DNA of 64,000 nt from Paraniabella ginsengisoli. GTDB taxonomy: Bacteria; Bacteroidota; Bacteroidia; Chitinophagales; Chitinophagaceae. Positions 49,641-59,099 of the stretch are shown here, piece after piece (within the stretch, counting starts at the first letter, position 1; the number at the start of each line of letters is the position of its first letter). The notes below the pieces were generated by a model. It saw only the letters and a program-made list of their open reading frames with translations. It made no database searches and was not told the DNA's origin. The DNA is taken from the NCBI RefSeq assembly GCF_022513635.1, contig NZ_JAKWBL010000003.1, positions 248,001-312,000 on the forward strand. Reading direction: 5' to 3'. The position numbers and the translations under genes are program-made.

Positions 49641-50653
49641 AGACCCGTCATTACTTCTTTAAACAACCGGAATGAATGTTCTTTCTTTTGCTGATCAAAA
49701 ACCTGTGAAATAGCCATCACTTCCTGAACGTCCATTTCATTAATGAAGGATTTTATGTCTTTTGCTATTGTTGCTTTATCGCCAATAAACGCATACGACA
49801 ACATATGCTTTACTCCATATTCCTGTTCTGGTGTCCACAAATCTGATAACTGATCCGGCTCGAACGGAGGGAGTAAGGGCGATCTTGAATTGGTAAAAAT
49901 ACCAAGGAACATTCTATACATTGATGTAGATAAAAACACAGCTTCTTCTTCAGTATCCGCAGCAATTACATTCACGCATGCCATTGCATAAGGTTCGCTC
50001 AAAATTTCAGAAGGCTTAAAATATTCTTTATAAATCGATAAAGCCTGTGTAAGCTGAGCAGGAGCAAAATGTGCTGCAAACGCATAAGGCAATCCTAACT
50101 GTGCCGCCAGGTAAGCGCTGTCCGTACTTGATCCTAATATCCAGATGGGAACATCAACACCTTCACCAGGCAAAGCCCTTACTTTTGATGCTGCATTTTC
50201 TTTACTAAAATATTTCTGAAGTTGCTCAATATTCGCTTTAAAATCATAAGGCGCATTAATAGGACTGTTTCGGATCGTCATCGCAGTGAGCCCATCCGTT
50301 CCAGGTGCACGCCCCAGACCCAGATCAATCCTGTCAGGATATAAAGAACCCAAAGTGCCAAACTGTTCGGCAATAATCAATGGAGAATGATTGGGCAACA
50401 TAATACCACCTGAACCGACGCGGATTGTGTTAGTGCCTCCAGCCACGTATCCAATCAATACTGAAGTTGCGGCGCTTGCAACGCTTTCCATATTATGATG
50501 TTCGGAAAACCAGTAACGTGTATAACCTTCTTTCTCAACAAAACGTGCAGTTGCTAGGCTTCTTTCAAAGGTTTGTTGCAACGAATCATTCTGACAAACG
50601 GTTGCCAGGTCTAAAACAGAGAACTTAACATTCTTCAAAAAGTCACCATTCAT
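49637..50653 (-). CDS. LLM-class flavin-dependent oxidoreductase
   Basis: Luciferase-like TIM-barrel monooxygenase of 338 residues. Typical features are VKFSVLDLATVCQNDSLQQT, YTRYWFSEHHNMESVASAAT and VRVGSGGIMLPNHSP-like text, DRIDLGLGRAPGTD, and PIWILGSSTDSAYLAAQLGL. It would use reduced FMN and oxygen on an unknown substrate. The frame is intact with an ATG start. No flavin reductase or desulfurisation gene is adjacent, so context gives no hint. Confidence 0.85.
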   Translation of the reverse strand: MNGDFLKNVKFSVLDLATVCQNDSLQQTFERSLATARFVEKEGYTRYWFSEHHNMESVASAATSVLIGYVAGGTNTIRVGSGGIMLPNHSPLIIAEQFGTLGSLYPDRIDLGLGRAPGTDGLTAMTIRNSPINAPYDFKANIEQLQKYFSKENAASKVRALPGEGVDVPIWILGSSTDSAYLAAQLGLPYAFAAHFAPAQLTQALSIYKEYFKPSEILSEPYAMACVNVIAADTEEEAVFLSTSMYRMFLGIFTNSRSPLLPPFEPDQLSDLWTPEQEYGVKHMLSYAFIGDKATIAKDIKSFINEMDVQEVMAISQVFDQQKKEHSFRLFKEVMTGL

Positions 50654-50743
50654 TATTTACTCAATTATGTATTTAAAGTTGTAACCTGACTCACTTTAGT
50701 ATCGCAACAATACCCCCGCTGATTTTCGGCAGATTTAAAACAT

Positions 50744-50801
50744 CACAGATAATCGCTGATTCATTATCTGTGAAATTTGCGCAAAAAATCAGCGATTATC
50801 T
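50744..50801. repeat. Two overlapping, mutually exclusive hairpins
   Basis: CACAGATAAT (50744-50753) pairs with ATTATCTGTG (50763-50772), while AGATAATCGCTGATT (50747-50761) pairs with AATCAGCGATTATCT (50787-50801). The two stems share bases, so only one can form. The place is the gap between the EamA gene end and the luciferase-like start. Confidence 0.5.
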
Positions 50802-50886
50802 ACGGGCAAATTCCTTAGAGCCAAAAAAATCAAACAAATTCTTTAAATAAACACATACGATAAAAAATAGTTGCAACAATAAAGAG

Positions 50887-51831
50887 CTAAGGCAGCACTT
50901 TTAAACGGGCCTTCATTTTAAGTTGACTTTTTTTAGCCAAATTGATAAAGAACACACTGCATAAGATCACAGCCAATCCACCCAGTTGCATTGCCGTTAA
51001 ACGATCGTGGTTGATCAATACCCCTAACAATACAGCCACAAGGGGATTTACGTATGCATAAGTACTTACTTGTGTAGCGCTGCGAACACTTAGCAAAAAA
51101 ACATAAGCGCTATATCCTATAATAGAACCAAATACAATTAAATAAGCAACAGCCATCCAGGCCTTTGCAGGTATTTGCGCCCATTCCATTTCGGTAACCT
51201 CACCGTTAAATATGCCAGTGATGATAAAGGCTAATCCCGCGGCAAGCATTTGCCAGGCAGAACTTACAGAAACCGAAGTATTTTTTACTTTATATTTCGA
51301 AAATAAAGATCCCATCGACCAACTGATATTGGCGATACATAAAATGATCAGCGCCACCAAACTTTGTTGGTAACCTGTAGCCATTACCTTTTCGTAAAAT
51401 AATGCGATAACGCCTAATAGACCGATTGCCACACCAATCAACGTAAATTTATTGCTGAAATTTTGCTGCCAGCTCACTTTATCAAGCAATAAAAACCAAA
51501 GTGGCGCCGACGCCAGAAAAATAGCAACAAACGAACTTGGTAAAAATTGCTCGGCCCAAATAACTGCACCGTTACCTAAAAAAAGCATCAACAAGCCGCT
51601 TATCATAGCGGGTTTAAGTGCCCGTTTATCCCAGATCCGTTCGCCTTTAATAGCAACCCAGCCCATCAATATTAATCCAGCAATGATGAAACGTATCGCG
51701 CCTAAAATCATTGGAGAAATATCTTTTACAGCCATCTCTATAAAAAAGTAGGTTGATCCCCAAATGAGATATACTGCAGCAAATGCCAATACGACTAATA
51801 ATAACGAAGGCGACTTTTTAATAGTATCCAT
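50887..51831 (-). CDS. EamA-family drug/metabolite exporter
   Basis: Inner-membrane transporter with ten helices and two EamA repeats in 314 residues. Start region: LLLVVLAFAAVYLIWGSTYF, then PMILGAIRFIIAGLILMGWV; second repeat: YLIVFGSIIGYSAYVFLLSV, then YAYVNPLVAVLLGVL. The ATG at 51831 gives MDTIKKSPSLLL; the longer frame adds residues not seen in the family. It exports amino acids or other small metabolites; the substrate is unknown. The frame is intact. Confidence 0.85.
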   Translation of the reverse strand: MDTIKKSPSLLLVVLAFAAVYLIWGSTYFFIEMAVKDISPMILGAIRFIIAGLILMGWVAIKGERIWDKRALKPAMISGLLMLFLGNGAVIWAEQFLPSSFVAIFLASAPLWFLLLDKVSWQQNFSNKFTLIGVAIGLLGVIALFYEKVMATGYQQSLVALIILCIANISWSMGSLFSKYKVKNTSVSVSSAWQMLAAGLAFIITGIFNGEVTEMEWAQIPAKAWMAVAYLIVFGSIIGYSAYVFLLSVRSATQVSTYAYVNPLVAVLLGVLINHDRLTAMQLGGLAVILCSVFFINLAKKSQLKMKARLKVLP

Positions 51832-51989
51832 AAATTTAGAGGCTGAGTAATTTACTAACAAAGCCTACAGATTTTAGTTCAAAATTAAAATATATGGTGA
51901 AAGCTATTTAATAAACTTTTGCGTTCGTTGTCATCCTGAAGTTATTGAAGTATGGTTCCGGATGCTGGTCAGACCGCGGTTACTGCGAT

Positions 51990-52075
51990 TATATAGGATC
52001 AGCTATGCACTACAAAAAAAGTGTGCGACGCAATACCGATGCCACTTATTCTACAGCCGGGTCAATAAAAATCTC
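51990..52075 (+). repeat. Dispersed repeat family A, copy 7
   Basis: The copy reads TATATAGGATCAGCTATGCA, CTACAAAAAAAGTG, TGCGACGCAATACCGATGCC, ACTTATTCTACAGCCGGGTC, AATAAAAATC. A short GGTCAGACC palindrome precedes it (51966-51976). No gene is seen in the 51832-52151 gap. Confidence 0.65.
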
Positions 52076-52121
52076 CAATATCCTTATTTGTCTTTTATGA
52101 TTTTCTAAAAATTTCTTATCC

Positions 52122-52129
52122 TACATTTG
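52122..52129 (+). promoter_or_regulatory. Bacteroidota -7 promoter element (TACATTTG)
   Basis: A perfect TAnnTTTG match 22 nt before the glutamine cyclotransferase ATG. Confidence 0.45.
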
Positions 52130-52151
52130 TAACCAATTATTTATAAAGAAC

Positions 52152-52979
52152 ATGAAGCATCTTTCTATATTTATTGTTGCTATTACGATTACATTTATTG
52201 GTTGTAAAGATGGCGACAAGAACTCATCTTCTGAAGGAGCACCTTCCGGAAGCAACAATACTGTACCCGCCATCAGCATTTCTGTTATAAAGAGTTTTCC
52301 GCACGATACATCATCATTTACGCAAGGACTTGCTATTTATAAAGGTGAGATGTATGAAGGAACGGGCGGTGCGGCTTATGATGTAGTGGGAAGTAAATTT
52401 TCCAAATTAATGAAAGTGGATCTGCAAACAGGCAAGCCAAAAACATCGGTTGATATTGATCCCAAATATTTTGGAGAAGGCATTACTATTTTAAACGACA
52501 CCGTTTATCAACTTACTTGGAGGGAGCATAAGGTTTTTGCCTATACGCTACCCGATTTTAAAAAGGTAAAAGAGTTTGATATTAATACCGAAGGCTGGGG
52601 CATAACCACTAATGGAAAGGAACTAATAGTAAGCGATGGCAGCAGTAACTTATATTTTTACGATCCGGCAACGTTCAGGTTATTGCATTCGCAATCTGTA
52701 ACGCAAAACGGAGAACTGTCATACAATCTTAATGAGCTGGAATATATCGATGGCTTTGTATATGCTAATCAGTGGCAGCAACCTTATATCCTGAAAATAG
52801 ATCCCAACAGCGGACAAATTTCAGGCAGAATAGATGTTTCCCAAATATGGAATAGAGTGCAAACTTTAGATCCGCAGGCTGATGTTCCTAACGGAATTGC
52901 TTATGATGCTGAAACTAAAAAAGTTTATATAACCGGGAAAAAATGGCCGGAATTATATGAAGTTCAATTGGGGCGATGA
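52152..52979 (+). CDS. Glutaminyl-peptide cyclotransferase (plant-type) lipoprotein
   Basis: The protein has 275 residues. Signal peptide with lipobox IVAITITFIGCKDG. The mature part is a five-bladed-propeller glutamine cyclotransferase: SFTQGLAIYKGEMYEGTGG, YFGEGITILNDTVYQLTWRE, EGWGITTNGKELIVSDGSS, NELEYIDGFVYANQWQQPYI and PNGIAYDAETKKVYITGKKW. It forms N-terminal pyroglutamate on exported proteins or peptides. Bacteroidota often secrete proteins with N-terminal Gln after signal cleavage (several here end AQ or SQ), which gives it plausible clients. The frame is intact. Confidence 0.9.
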   Translation: MKHLSIFIVAITITFIGCKDGDKNSSSEGAPSGSNNTVPAISISVIKSFPHDTSSFTQGLAIYKGEMYEGTGGAAYDVVGSKFSKLMKVDLQTGKPKTSVDIDPKYFGEGITILNDTVYQLTWREHKVFAYTLPDFKKVKEFDINTEGWGITTNGKELIVSDGSSNLYFYDPATFRLLHSQSVTQNGELSYNLNELEYIDGFVYANQWQQPYILKIDPNSGQISGRIDVSQIWNRVQTLDPQADVPNGIAYDAETKKVYITGKKWPELYEVQLGR

Positions 52980-52982
52980 TTT

Positions 52983-53025
52983 TTTAGGTTGCAAGTTACT
53001 GGTTTCAGGTTGCTGGTTTGTTGTC
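52983..53025 (+). repeat. Dispersed repeat family B fragment
   Basis: TTAGGTTGCAAGTTACTGG then TTTCAGGTTGCTGGTTTG starts just after the cyclotransferase stop and matches the units at 1053-1140. Confidence 0.5.
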
Positions 53026-53044
53026 CATAGTCGATGGACTGTTC

Positions 53045-53122
53045 ATATATAATCGGGACGATAAAAAGTGCGACGCAACGAAGATGCCATATATTCATCA
53101 GCCGGATTTATAAAAATATATT
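53045..53122 (+). repeat. Dispersed repeat family A, copy 8
   Basis: The copy reads TATATAATCGGGACGATAAA, AAGTGCGACGCAACGAAGAT, GCCATATATTCATCAGCCGG, ATTTATAAAAATATATTCG. It is the closest copy to the consensus core and lies between convergent genes. Confidence 0.65.
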
Positions 53123-53144
53123 CGTCATAACTTTAATCTGCCTA

Positions 53145-54044
53145 CTACTTCTCCGGACTAATAACATAAATAACCGAACAACATTCTTCAACATTGCCAA
53201 CTGCGTTGAGGTTAGAAGCCAGACCGCGCAAACCTGCGCTTAAATAGTTTATTTGTCCCGTTTTGTATTTGCTGCTTAGCATATCCACATAAAAACTATC
53301 AAACCACATAGGTAGCATTTTTTCAATCTTTAGCCCGTGTTGCTGCATCAGCGTTTTCATTGATTTTGGAGAAAAATGATATAAATGGCGCGGCACGTCA
53401 TAACCCGCCCAAAATTCGCCATACGTTTTAGCATCCTTACTTGTATAGTTTGGAACGGCGATAAATAGTACACCATTCTCAGCCAACAATTCTTTCATCC
53501 TGATTACATATTCGTGCAAAGGATGAACATGTTCTAATACATGCCAAAGCGTAATAGCATTAAAGCTGCCAGCATCTAAAGAAAAAAGTTCATGAGAAGG
53601 TTTTGTATTGATACCATATTGCTGCATAGCAACGGCTCTTGCATCCGCATCTGGTTCCAGTCCATCCACATCCCAACCTTCCTGAAGCATGGTATGCAAA
53701 AATGTCCCTGTCCCGCATCCGATATCTAGCAATTTTCCGCCGGCTACTCCTGTAAACTTTTTAACAATACCTGCTTTTTGTTTCATTGTGCGCACCCGCA
53801 CTTGTTGATACAGTTTGTTTATTAATCCTTTGCTGGTATTGCTGTGGGATATATAATCTTCCGATTTGTAATATTGTCCAATATCATTTACATCAGGCAC
53901 GCTCTGTGTAAACCGAAGCGTGCAGGAGTTGCAATGAACTACTTCAAATTTTCTACTGCTTACGGTATAATCCTTCACATCAAAAACTTGTTGCAAATCG
54001 CCGGATTGACAAACCGGGCAATGGGAATAATGAATATCAGGCAT
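53145..54044 (-). CDS. Class I SAM-dependent methyltransferase with N-terminal zinc-ribbon-like part
   Basis: The protein has 299 residues. The N-terminal HCPVCQSGDLQ and VVHCNSCTLRFTQ give two CxxC pairs, as in methyltransferases with a small zinc-binding head. Then GGKLLDIGCGTGTFLHTM (SAM motif I), DGLEPDADARAVA, FNAITLWHVLEHVHPL and VPNYTSKDAKTYGEFWAGYD, VPRHLYHFS. This set is common in Bacteroidota methyltransferases acting on glycans or small molecules. The frame is intact. The C-terminus is Ser/Val-rich and weakly conserved. The substrate is unknown. Confidence 0.83.
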   Translation of the reverse strand: MPDIHYSHCPVCQSGDLQQVFDVKDYTVSSRKFEVVHCNSCTLRFTQSVPDVNDIGQYYKSEDYISHSNTSKGLINKLYQQVRVRTMKQKAGIVKKFTGVAGGKLLDIGCGTGTFLHTMLQEGWDVDGLEPDADARAVAMQQYGINTKPSHELFSLDAGSFNAITLWHVLEHVHPLHEYVIRMKELLAENGVLFIAVPNYTSKDAKTYGEFWAGYDVPRHLYHFSPKSMKTLMQQHGLKIEKMLPMWFDSFYVDMLSSKYKTGQINYLSAGLRGLASNLNAVGNVEECCSVIYVISPEK

Positions 54045-54170
54045 AAAATCGATGAATTATCACGCAAAGTTCGCAAAGAAGTATTCATGCTCTTCGCAAA
54101 CAAAGATCGCAAAGTTTACCTTCGGCAAATATTTCAATAAAAACTAACAGGAATCAAAAACGAAACCGTC

Positions 54171-54189
54171 CCCTCTCCTTTGGAGAGGG
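54171..54189 (-). terminator. Hairpin after the HesB-type gene
   Basis: CCCTCTCC (54171-54178) pairs with GGAGAGGG (54182-54189), with a TTT loop; on the minus strand TTTCGTTTTTG follows. The CTCTCC...GGAGAGGGTTAGGGAGAGG text recurs in many bacterial genomes, so it may also be a mobile palindrome. Confidence 0.5.
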
Positions 54190-54202
54190 TTAGGGAGAGG
54201 CT

Positions 54203-54550
54203 TTATACCGCAAAGCTGGTACCGCAACCGCAGGTACTGCTCGCATTCGGATTAGAAAAAGTAAACCCTCTGTTATCCAATCCATCACTCCAGTCTATTT
54301 CCATCCCTGCCAGGTATAATTCGTGCGATTTATTGATGATGCAGGTAATGCCTTCAATCTCAAATTCTTTATCATTCTCCGACCTTGCGTCAAAGCCCAA
54401 AACATAGCTCATTCCGCTACAGCCACCACCTTTCACACCAACGCGCAAATATTGCGTTGTGTCAAAACCGGGTTCATTCATCAATCTCGTTATTTCTTTT
54501 ACAGCGCCTTCAGTTAAAGTTACCGGGCCGCTCACAATTGTTGTGTCCAT
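54203..54550 (-). CDS. HesB/IscA-family iron-sulfur carrier
   Basis: A-type carrier of 115 residues that hands Fe-S clusters to apo-proteins in the cytoplasm. The three conserved cysteines are present: Cys in GVKGGGCSGMSYVLGF and the CGC pair in NASSTCGCGTSF. The N-terminus VTLTEGAVKEITRLM is typical. The frame is intact. A -7 promoter element lies five bases before the ATG. No suf or isc genes are adjacent, so this is a stand-alone carrier (ErpA/SufA/IscA cannot be told apart). Confidence 0.92.
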   Translation of the reverse strand: MDTTIVSGPVTLTEGAVKEITRLMNEPGFDTTQYLRVGVKGGGCSGMSYVLGFDARSENDKEFEIEGITCIINKSHELYLAGMEIDWSDGLDNRGFTFSNPNASSTCGCGTSFAV

Positions 54551-54554
54551 ACTG

Positions 54555-54562
54555 CAAAATTA
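54555..54562 (-). promoter_or_regulatory. Bacteroidota -7 promoter element (TAATTTTG)
   Basis: A perfect TAnnTTTG match on the minus strand, ending four bases before the ATG of the HesB-type gene, so the leader would be nearly absent. Confidence 0.45.
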
Positions 54563-54589
54563 GACAAAACCTTTTTATTATTGTGTCAT

Positions 54590-54705
54590 CGTTCCGTTAT
54601 AATGGCATCGCAATTGCTACGCTCAGTTTATCGTCCCGATTATATGGCATCAGTAGTGACTACGCAACACTGATCAGACCGGGACGGTCAGACCAAGTTT
54701 CTAAG
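54590..54705 (-). repeat. Dispersed repeat family A, copy 9 (two degenerate units)
   Basis: On the minus strand GTTGCGTAGTCACTACTGAT then GCCATATAATCGGGACGATA, and CTGAGCGTAGCAATTGCG with ATGCCATTATAAC. Two diverged cores lie in tandem, with a GGTCTGACCGTCCCGGTCTG stretch at one end like that near 17424 and 51966. Confidence 0.4.
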
Positions 54706-54712
54706 CCAACCA

Positions 54713-56959
54713 CTATTTATCAAACTTCTTCCTCAATGCATCCAGACTTGAATGAAAACTATTTTTAGGTTTATTTACGGAAGCACCTTTAGGCGTAGCC
54801 GTATGACTGCGTTGGCGAGGTTCATTTTTACCTTCTTCCTTCATACTTAAAGCAATTCTTTTGCGCGAAGCATCTACTTCCAAAACCGTTACCATTACTT
54901 TTTGATTCAGCTTCACCACTTCATTAGGATCACTCACATATTTATTAGCCAGGTGCGAAACGTGTACCAATCCATCCTGCTTTACGCCTACGTCAACAAA
55001 AGCGCCGAAATTAGTGATGTTGGTAACAATACCGGGTAATTTCATACCTGGTTTTAGATCATCCATTTTAGCAATATCATCGGCAAAACGGAATTCTTCA
55101 ATAGTATCGCGTGGGTCGCGGCCTGGCTTTTCCAGTTCTTTTAAAATATCTTCAATCGTATATGCGCCTGCTGTTTCAGTAATAAATTCTTTTGCATTGA
55201 TCTGTTTTCTGATATCCTGTTTTACAATAATATCCTGCACAGTGCAATTCATTTTCCTGGCCATATCTTCCACAATGCCATAGCTTTCGGGGTGTACTGC
55301 AGAATTATCAAGTGGGTTTACAGCACCTGGAATTCTTAAAAACCCTGCACATTGTTCGTAAGCTTTTGGACCTAACATAGACACTTTCAATAATTCGCTG
55401 CGCGAAGTAAACGCACCGTTTTTGCTACGGTATTCCACAATATTTTTGCTGTGGTTGATGTTAATCCCGATACATAAGTAAGTAAATGTTTGCTGGCAGT
55501 GTTTACATCCACGCCAACATAGTTCACACAACTTTGCACCACATTATCCAAACTATCTTTTAAACGAGTCTGATTTACGTCGTGCTGATATTGACCCACA
55601 CCAATGCTTTTAGCATCTATTTTAACCAGCTCGCTTAATGGATCTAATAAACGGCGCCCAATACTTATTGAACCACGAACCGTAACATCCTCATCAGGAA
55701 ATTCTTCGCGAGCCACTTCACTTGCCGAATAAATAGATGCCCCGCTTTCGTTTACCATAAAAATGGAAACCGGTTTACCAAAATCGATAGAACGTACTAA
55801 CTTCTCTGTTTCTTTACTCGCCGTACCATTGCCATAACCAATGGCTTCGATATTATATTTGCTTACCAAATCCTTAATGGTTACCATAGCGCCATCCCAT
55901 TCATTTTGCGGTGCGTGAGGAAAGATGGTTGAATACTTTAAAAAAGTACCGCTTTCATCGAGGCAAACCACTTTACAACCTGTTCTGAATCCGGGATCGA
56001 TGGCCAACACACGTTTGCTGCCTAAAGGCGATGCAAGCAGCAACTGGCGCAGGTTTTCAGCAAATACGCGAATCGCTTCTTCATCAGCCGCCGTTTTGCT
56101 ACTCATACGAAACTCGGTTTCAATAGCTGGTTTCAACAACCGGCTGTAAGCATCTTCAGTTGCCAAAGCTACTTGCTCGCCAGCATTTCCTGATGATTTT
56201 ACAAATACTTCTTTCAATCCTCCAATAGCTGAATCTTTTTCAATAGAAATATCCATAATCAAAAAACCTTCTTTTTCACCGCGTCGGATTGCTAACAAGC
56301 GATGTGAGGGACAATCAGCTAAAGGCTCTTTAAACTCAAAGTAGTCGCGGTATTTTTGCGCTTCTTCTGATTCTTTTTTGTTGAAAGCACTCTTGCCGAA
56401 ATAGTTGAACTTTCCTGAAACATAGAACGTATAAGGGTTCTGGCTTGTTCGCTTTCAGCAACCCACTCGGCTATGATATCGCGTGCGCCTTGCAGGGCTT
56501 CAGTTTTGTCTTTTACCTGCTCGGTAAAGAATGCAGCAATTTCTTCTTCTGAAATATTTTTGGTTTGATCGAATATGGTTTGGGCTAAAGGCTCCAATCC
56601 TTTCTCAATTGCAACTGTGGCCTTTGTTTTACGCTTAGGTTTGTAAGGCAGGTAAATATCTTCAAGCTCTGTAGCATTAATACAATTTTCAATACGAAGT
56701 TTGAGTTCGGGTGTTAACTTTCCTGCAGCTTCTATAGTTTTAAGAACCGTTTCTTTTCTTTTTCAAGCTCGTCGTAGTATTTTATCTTCTCGATCACATC
56801 CCCTACCTGAACTTCATCCATATTACCCGTCGCTTCTTTTCGATAGCGGCTGATAAATGGAATAGTTGAACCTTCTGCATGCAATTGCTGCACATTCGTC
56901 ACGTTTTTAACTGGTAATGAAAGATCTGTTGCGATCTGATGTATATATTTTAAATCCAT
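54713..56959 (-). CDS. tex: Tex-family transcription accessory / RNA-binding protein, frameshifted three times
   Basis: About 749 residues. N-terminal Tex helices (MDLKYIHQIATDLSLPVKNV, then GSTIPFISRYRKEATGNMDE), the YqgF-like RNase H domain (VLAIDPGFRTGCKVVCLDES), HhH motifs (GVDVNTASKHLLTYVSGL, then SRSELLKVSMLGPKAYEQCA) and a C-terminal S1 domain (KLPGIVTNITNFGAFVDVGV). Single-base losses at about 56756 (EKEK|ETVLKTIEAAG), 56420 (SMF|SGKFNYFGKS) and 55443 (TTAK|NIVEYRSKNG) split it into four frames. The ATG at 56959 is preferred over 56977. Tex proteins affect transcription and RNA handling. Confidence 0.88.
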
Positions 56960-56991
56960 AGTTTCTGTTTTGTTCAATGAGTATCGGGATG

Positions 56992-56999
56992 CAAATGTA
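56992..56999 (-). promoter_or_regulatory. Bacteroidota -7 promoter element (TACATTTG) of tex
   Basis: A perfect TAnnTTTG match on the minus strand, 32 nt ahead of the tex ATG at 56959. Confidence 0.45.
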
Positions 57000-57172
57000 G
57001 GCGGGTAGAAAAAAGAAAAAAGATTTTTTTATGTAGGTATTTTATCCAAACAACCCCATGCGCAACCTGGTAACTAAAAGATATTCATCAGGTATTAGAT
57101 CAAACAGGTAAAGTGTTAGGGAAATACTTATTTTTATAACAATACTTTATATTAACTGCTTTATTATAACTT

Positions 57173-57978
57173 ATGCAAAAAATAACCGAACAACCTTCAC
57201 TTTACAGACATTTAGATAAAATGACAGTAGAAGACCTCACCACTGCCATCAATAAAGAAGACAAAAAAGTGGCACTAGCTGTTGAAAAAGCATTGCCTCA
57301 ACTCAATATCCTGATAAAAGCCATCGTAGAAAAGTTGCAAGCAGGCGGACGCATGTTTTATTTAGGCGCAGGTAGCGGAGGCCGCCTATCGGTACTTGAC
57401 GCACTTGAATTGCCCACTACTTACGGCATTGAAAAAGAAAAAGTACAAGTGATCTTATCCGGCGGATTAGATCTTTTACTGGAAGCACCCGAAGACAAAG
57501 AAGACGAACAGGAGGCAGGATGGGACGCTTTGCTGGATCTTAAGGTATCTTCTAAAGATATCGTAATCGGTATTTCTGCAAGTGGCACCACACCTTTTGT
57601 ATTAGGTGCTTTGCAACATTGTAAAGACAACAACATTACGGCAGGCTGCATCGTCAGCAATCCCGATTCCCCTATTGCCGCAATAGCTGCTATTCCGGTA
57701 GAAGTAATTACCGGGCCGGAATTCGTTACCGGCAGCACGCGTATGAAATGCGGTACTGCGCAAAAAATGATTTTTGATATCATCAGCACCACTACGATGA
57801 TCCAACTGGGAAGGGTGTTAGATAATAGCATGGTAAATGTGAAGCTGATCAATAATAAAATCACCGATCGCGCAGTTAAAATACTGATGGATAAAACAGG
57901 TATAGCCGATTATGTTCATGCAAAAAAATACTGCTTCAACATGGTAGTGTTCAAAAAGCAATGGACGCTTTTGCGTAA
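57173..57978 (+). CDS. murQ: N-acetylmuramic acid 6-phosphate etherase, frameshifted at the 3' end
   Basis: SIS-domain lyase that splits MurNAc-6-phosphate into GlcNAc-6-phosphate and lactate in cell-wall recycling. 268 residues after repair. Motifs: GGRMFYLGAGSGGRLSVLDA, LPTTYGIEKEKVQVILSGG, IVIGISASGTTPFVLGAL, and the signature VITGPEFVTGSTRMKCGTAQ followed by NSMVNVKLINNKITDRAVKI. One A is missing from the A7 run near 57925 (DYVHAKK|LLQHGSVQKAMDAFA), so the real stop is at 57976-57978, not 57991. The sugar kinase at the start of the window may feed the same route. Confidence 0.9.
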
Positions 57979-58008
57979 CAATAATTTTTGAAAAGGGAAA
58001 TGGGCTTA

Positions 58009-59052
58009 TTACTCATACACTATTTCGGCGTTGCCATTAATTGGAAAGCCCTGACAGGTGAGCACACGGCCCCTGGCAATCTCTTCATCTAACAACACTT
58101 CATTATATGCCATCCAGATTTCCCCCGAAATGCAAGTGGCGACGCAACTTCCGCACCTTCCGGCTTCGCAGCTATATGGTACCGAAATTTTTGCCTGCTT
58201 TGCAGCGGCAACAATACTTTGAGGATATCGAACCGCAATGGTATAAGTACGGCCACCTACATGCATCGTAACATTGTGCTGCGTCGTGTCTGGCGGCTTG
58301 GGTAATTTTACAGGAGGTAAAGGATTAAAATCTTCTTTAATGATCTGGCTGTTTGTTATGCCATTGTTTCGTAAAGAAATTCCTGCCATCAACATGTAAT
58401 CAAAAGGGCCGCATATATAAAAGAGTATATCGGGTTTTGCAATGTGTTGAAAATGTTGATCGATCAGATGCGTCAAAAGCCAGTGGCTAAGGCGGCTGTA
58501 ATAAACATCCAACTTATTGCTGAACATAAAATGAATGAACAGGCGATAAGGATTTTGCTTTTGCAACGTTTTTAACTCCTGAAGGAAAATAGTGTCGGCC
58601 TCATTTCGGTTACTGTAAAACAAAAATATTTTTTGCTGTGTTGTAAGTAAAATTGTTTTGATCAGCGAAAAGCAAGGCGTGATGCCGCTTCCGGCAGCAA
58701 GGAAACAAAAAGTTTTTGAGTGAACATTTTCGGGAAGCACAAAAAAACCATTGATCCCGGAAGTTAGCAGCACATCGCCCGGTTTTACTTTATACACCAG
58801 CCATCTTGAGAACTCTCCATTATCAAGCTTTTTTACTGTAATAGACAAAGGCTCATTTGCCACCGGAGATGAAGAGATAGAATAGGAACGCCGCTGCTCC
58901 CCGTTCTTTGTATAAAATACAAGCGTAATAAACTGGCCTGTTTTATAAACAGGTTGCCAGTCATCCATTGGCCTTAATATTATTGTACGGGAATCTTTTG
59001 TATTGTTATGGACCGACACCACCTCCACCTTTTTGATAATACTTTTATCCAT
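58009..59052 (-). CDS. FAD-dependent reductase with C-terminal [2Fe-2S] ferredoxin (PaaE-like)
   Basis: The protein has 347 residues in three parts: FAD domain (GQFITLVFYTKNGEQRRSYS, with the RxYS motif), NAD domain (CFLAAGSGITPCFSLIKTIL; FYICGPFDYML) and a plant-type [2Fe-2S] domain with Cys ligands in PYSCEAGRCGSCVATC and a distal VLTCQG. This order matches PaaE and related electron-transfer reductases that serve oxygenases. No oxygenase gene is adjacent, so its partner is unknown. The frame is intact. Confidence 0.88.
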   Translation of the reverse strand: MDKSIIKKVEVVSVHNNTKDSRTIILRPMDDWQPVYKTGQFITLVFYTKNGEQRRSYSISSSPVANEPLSITVKKLDNGEFSRWLVYKVKPGDVLLTSGINGFFVLPENVHSKTFCFLAAGSGITPCFSLIKTILLTTQQKIFLFYSNRNEADTIFLQELKTLQKQNPYRLFIHFMFSNKLDVYYSRLSHWLLTHLIDQHFQHIAKPDILFYICGPFDYMLMAGISLRNNGITNSQIIKEDFNPLPPVKLPKPPDTTQHNVTMHVGGRTYTIAVRYPQSIVAAAKQAKISVPYSCEAGRCGSCVATCISGEIWMAYNEVLLDEEIARGRVLTCQGFPINGNAEIVYE

Positions 59053-59099
59053 TGCAAAAGTTTATTGGTTTTTGTCGGATAGCCATTTTTAGAAGCTGT

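Noticed and set aside
54590-54705. Possible tRNA or structured RNA between the HesB and tex genes
   Set aside because: The GC-rich hairpin-like text matches degenerate family A repeats and has no tRNA cloverleaf or T-arm.
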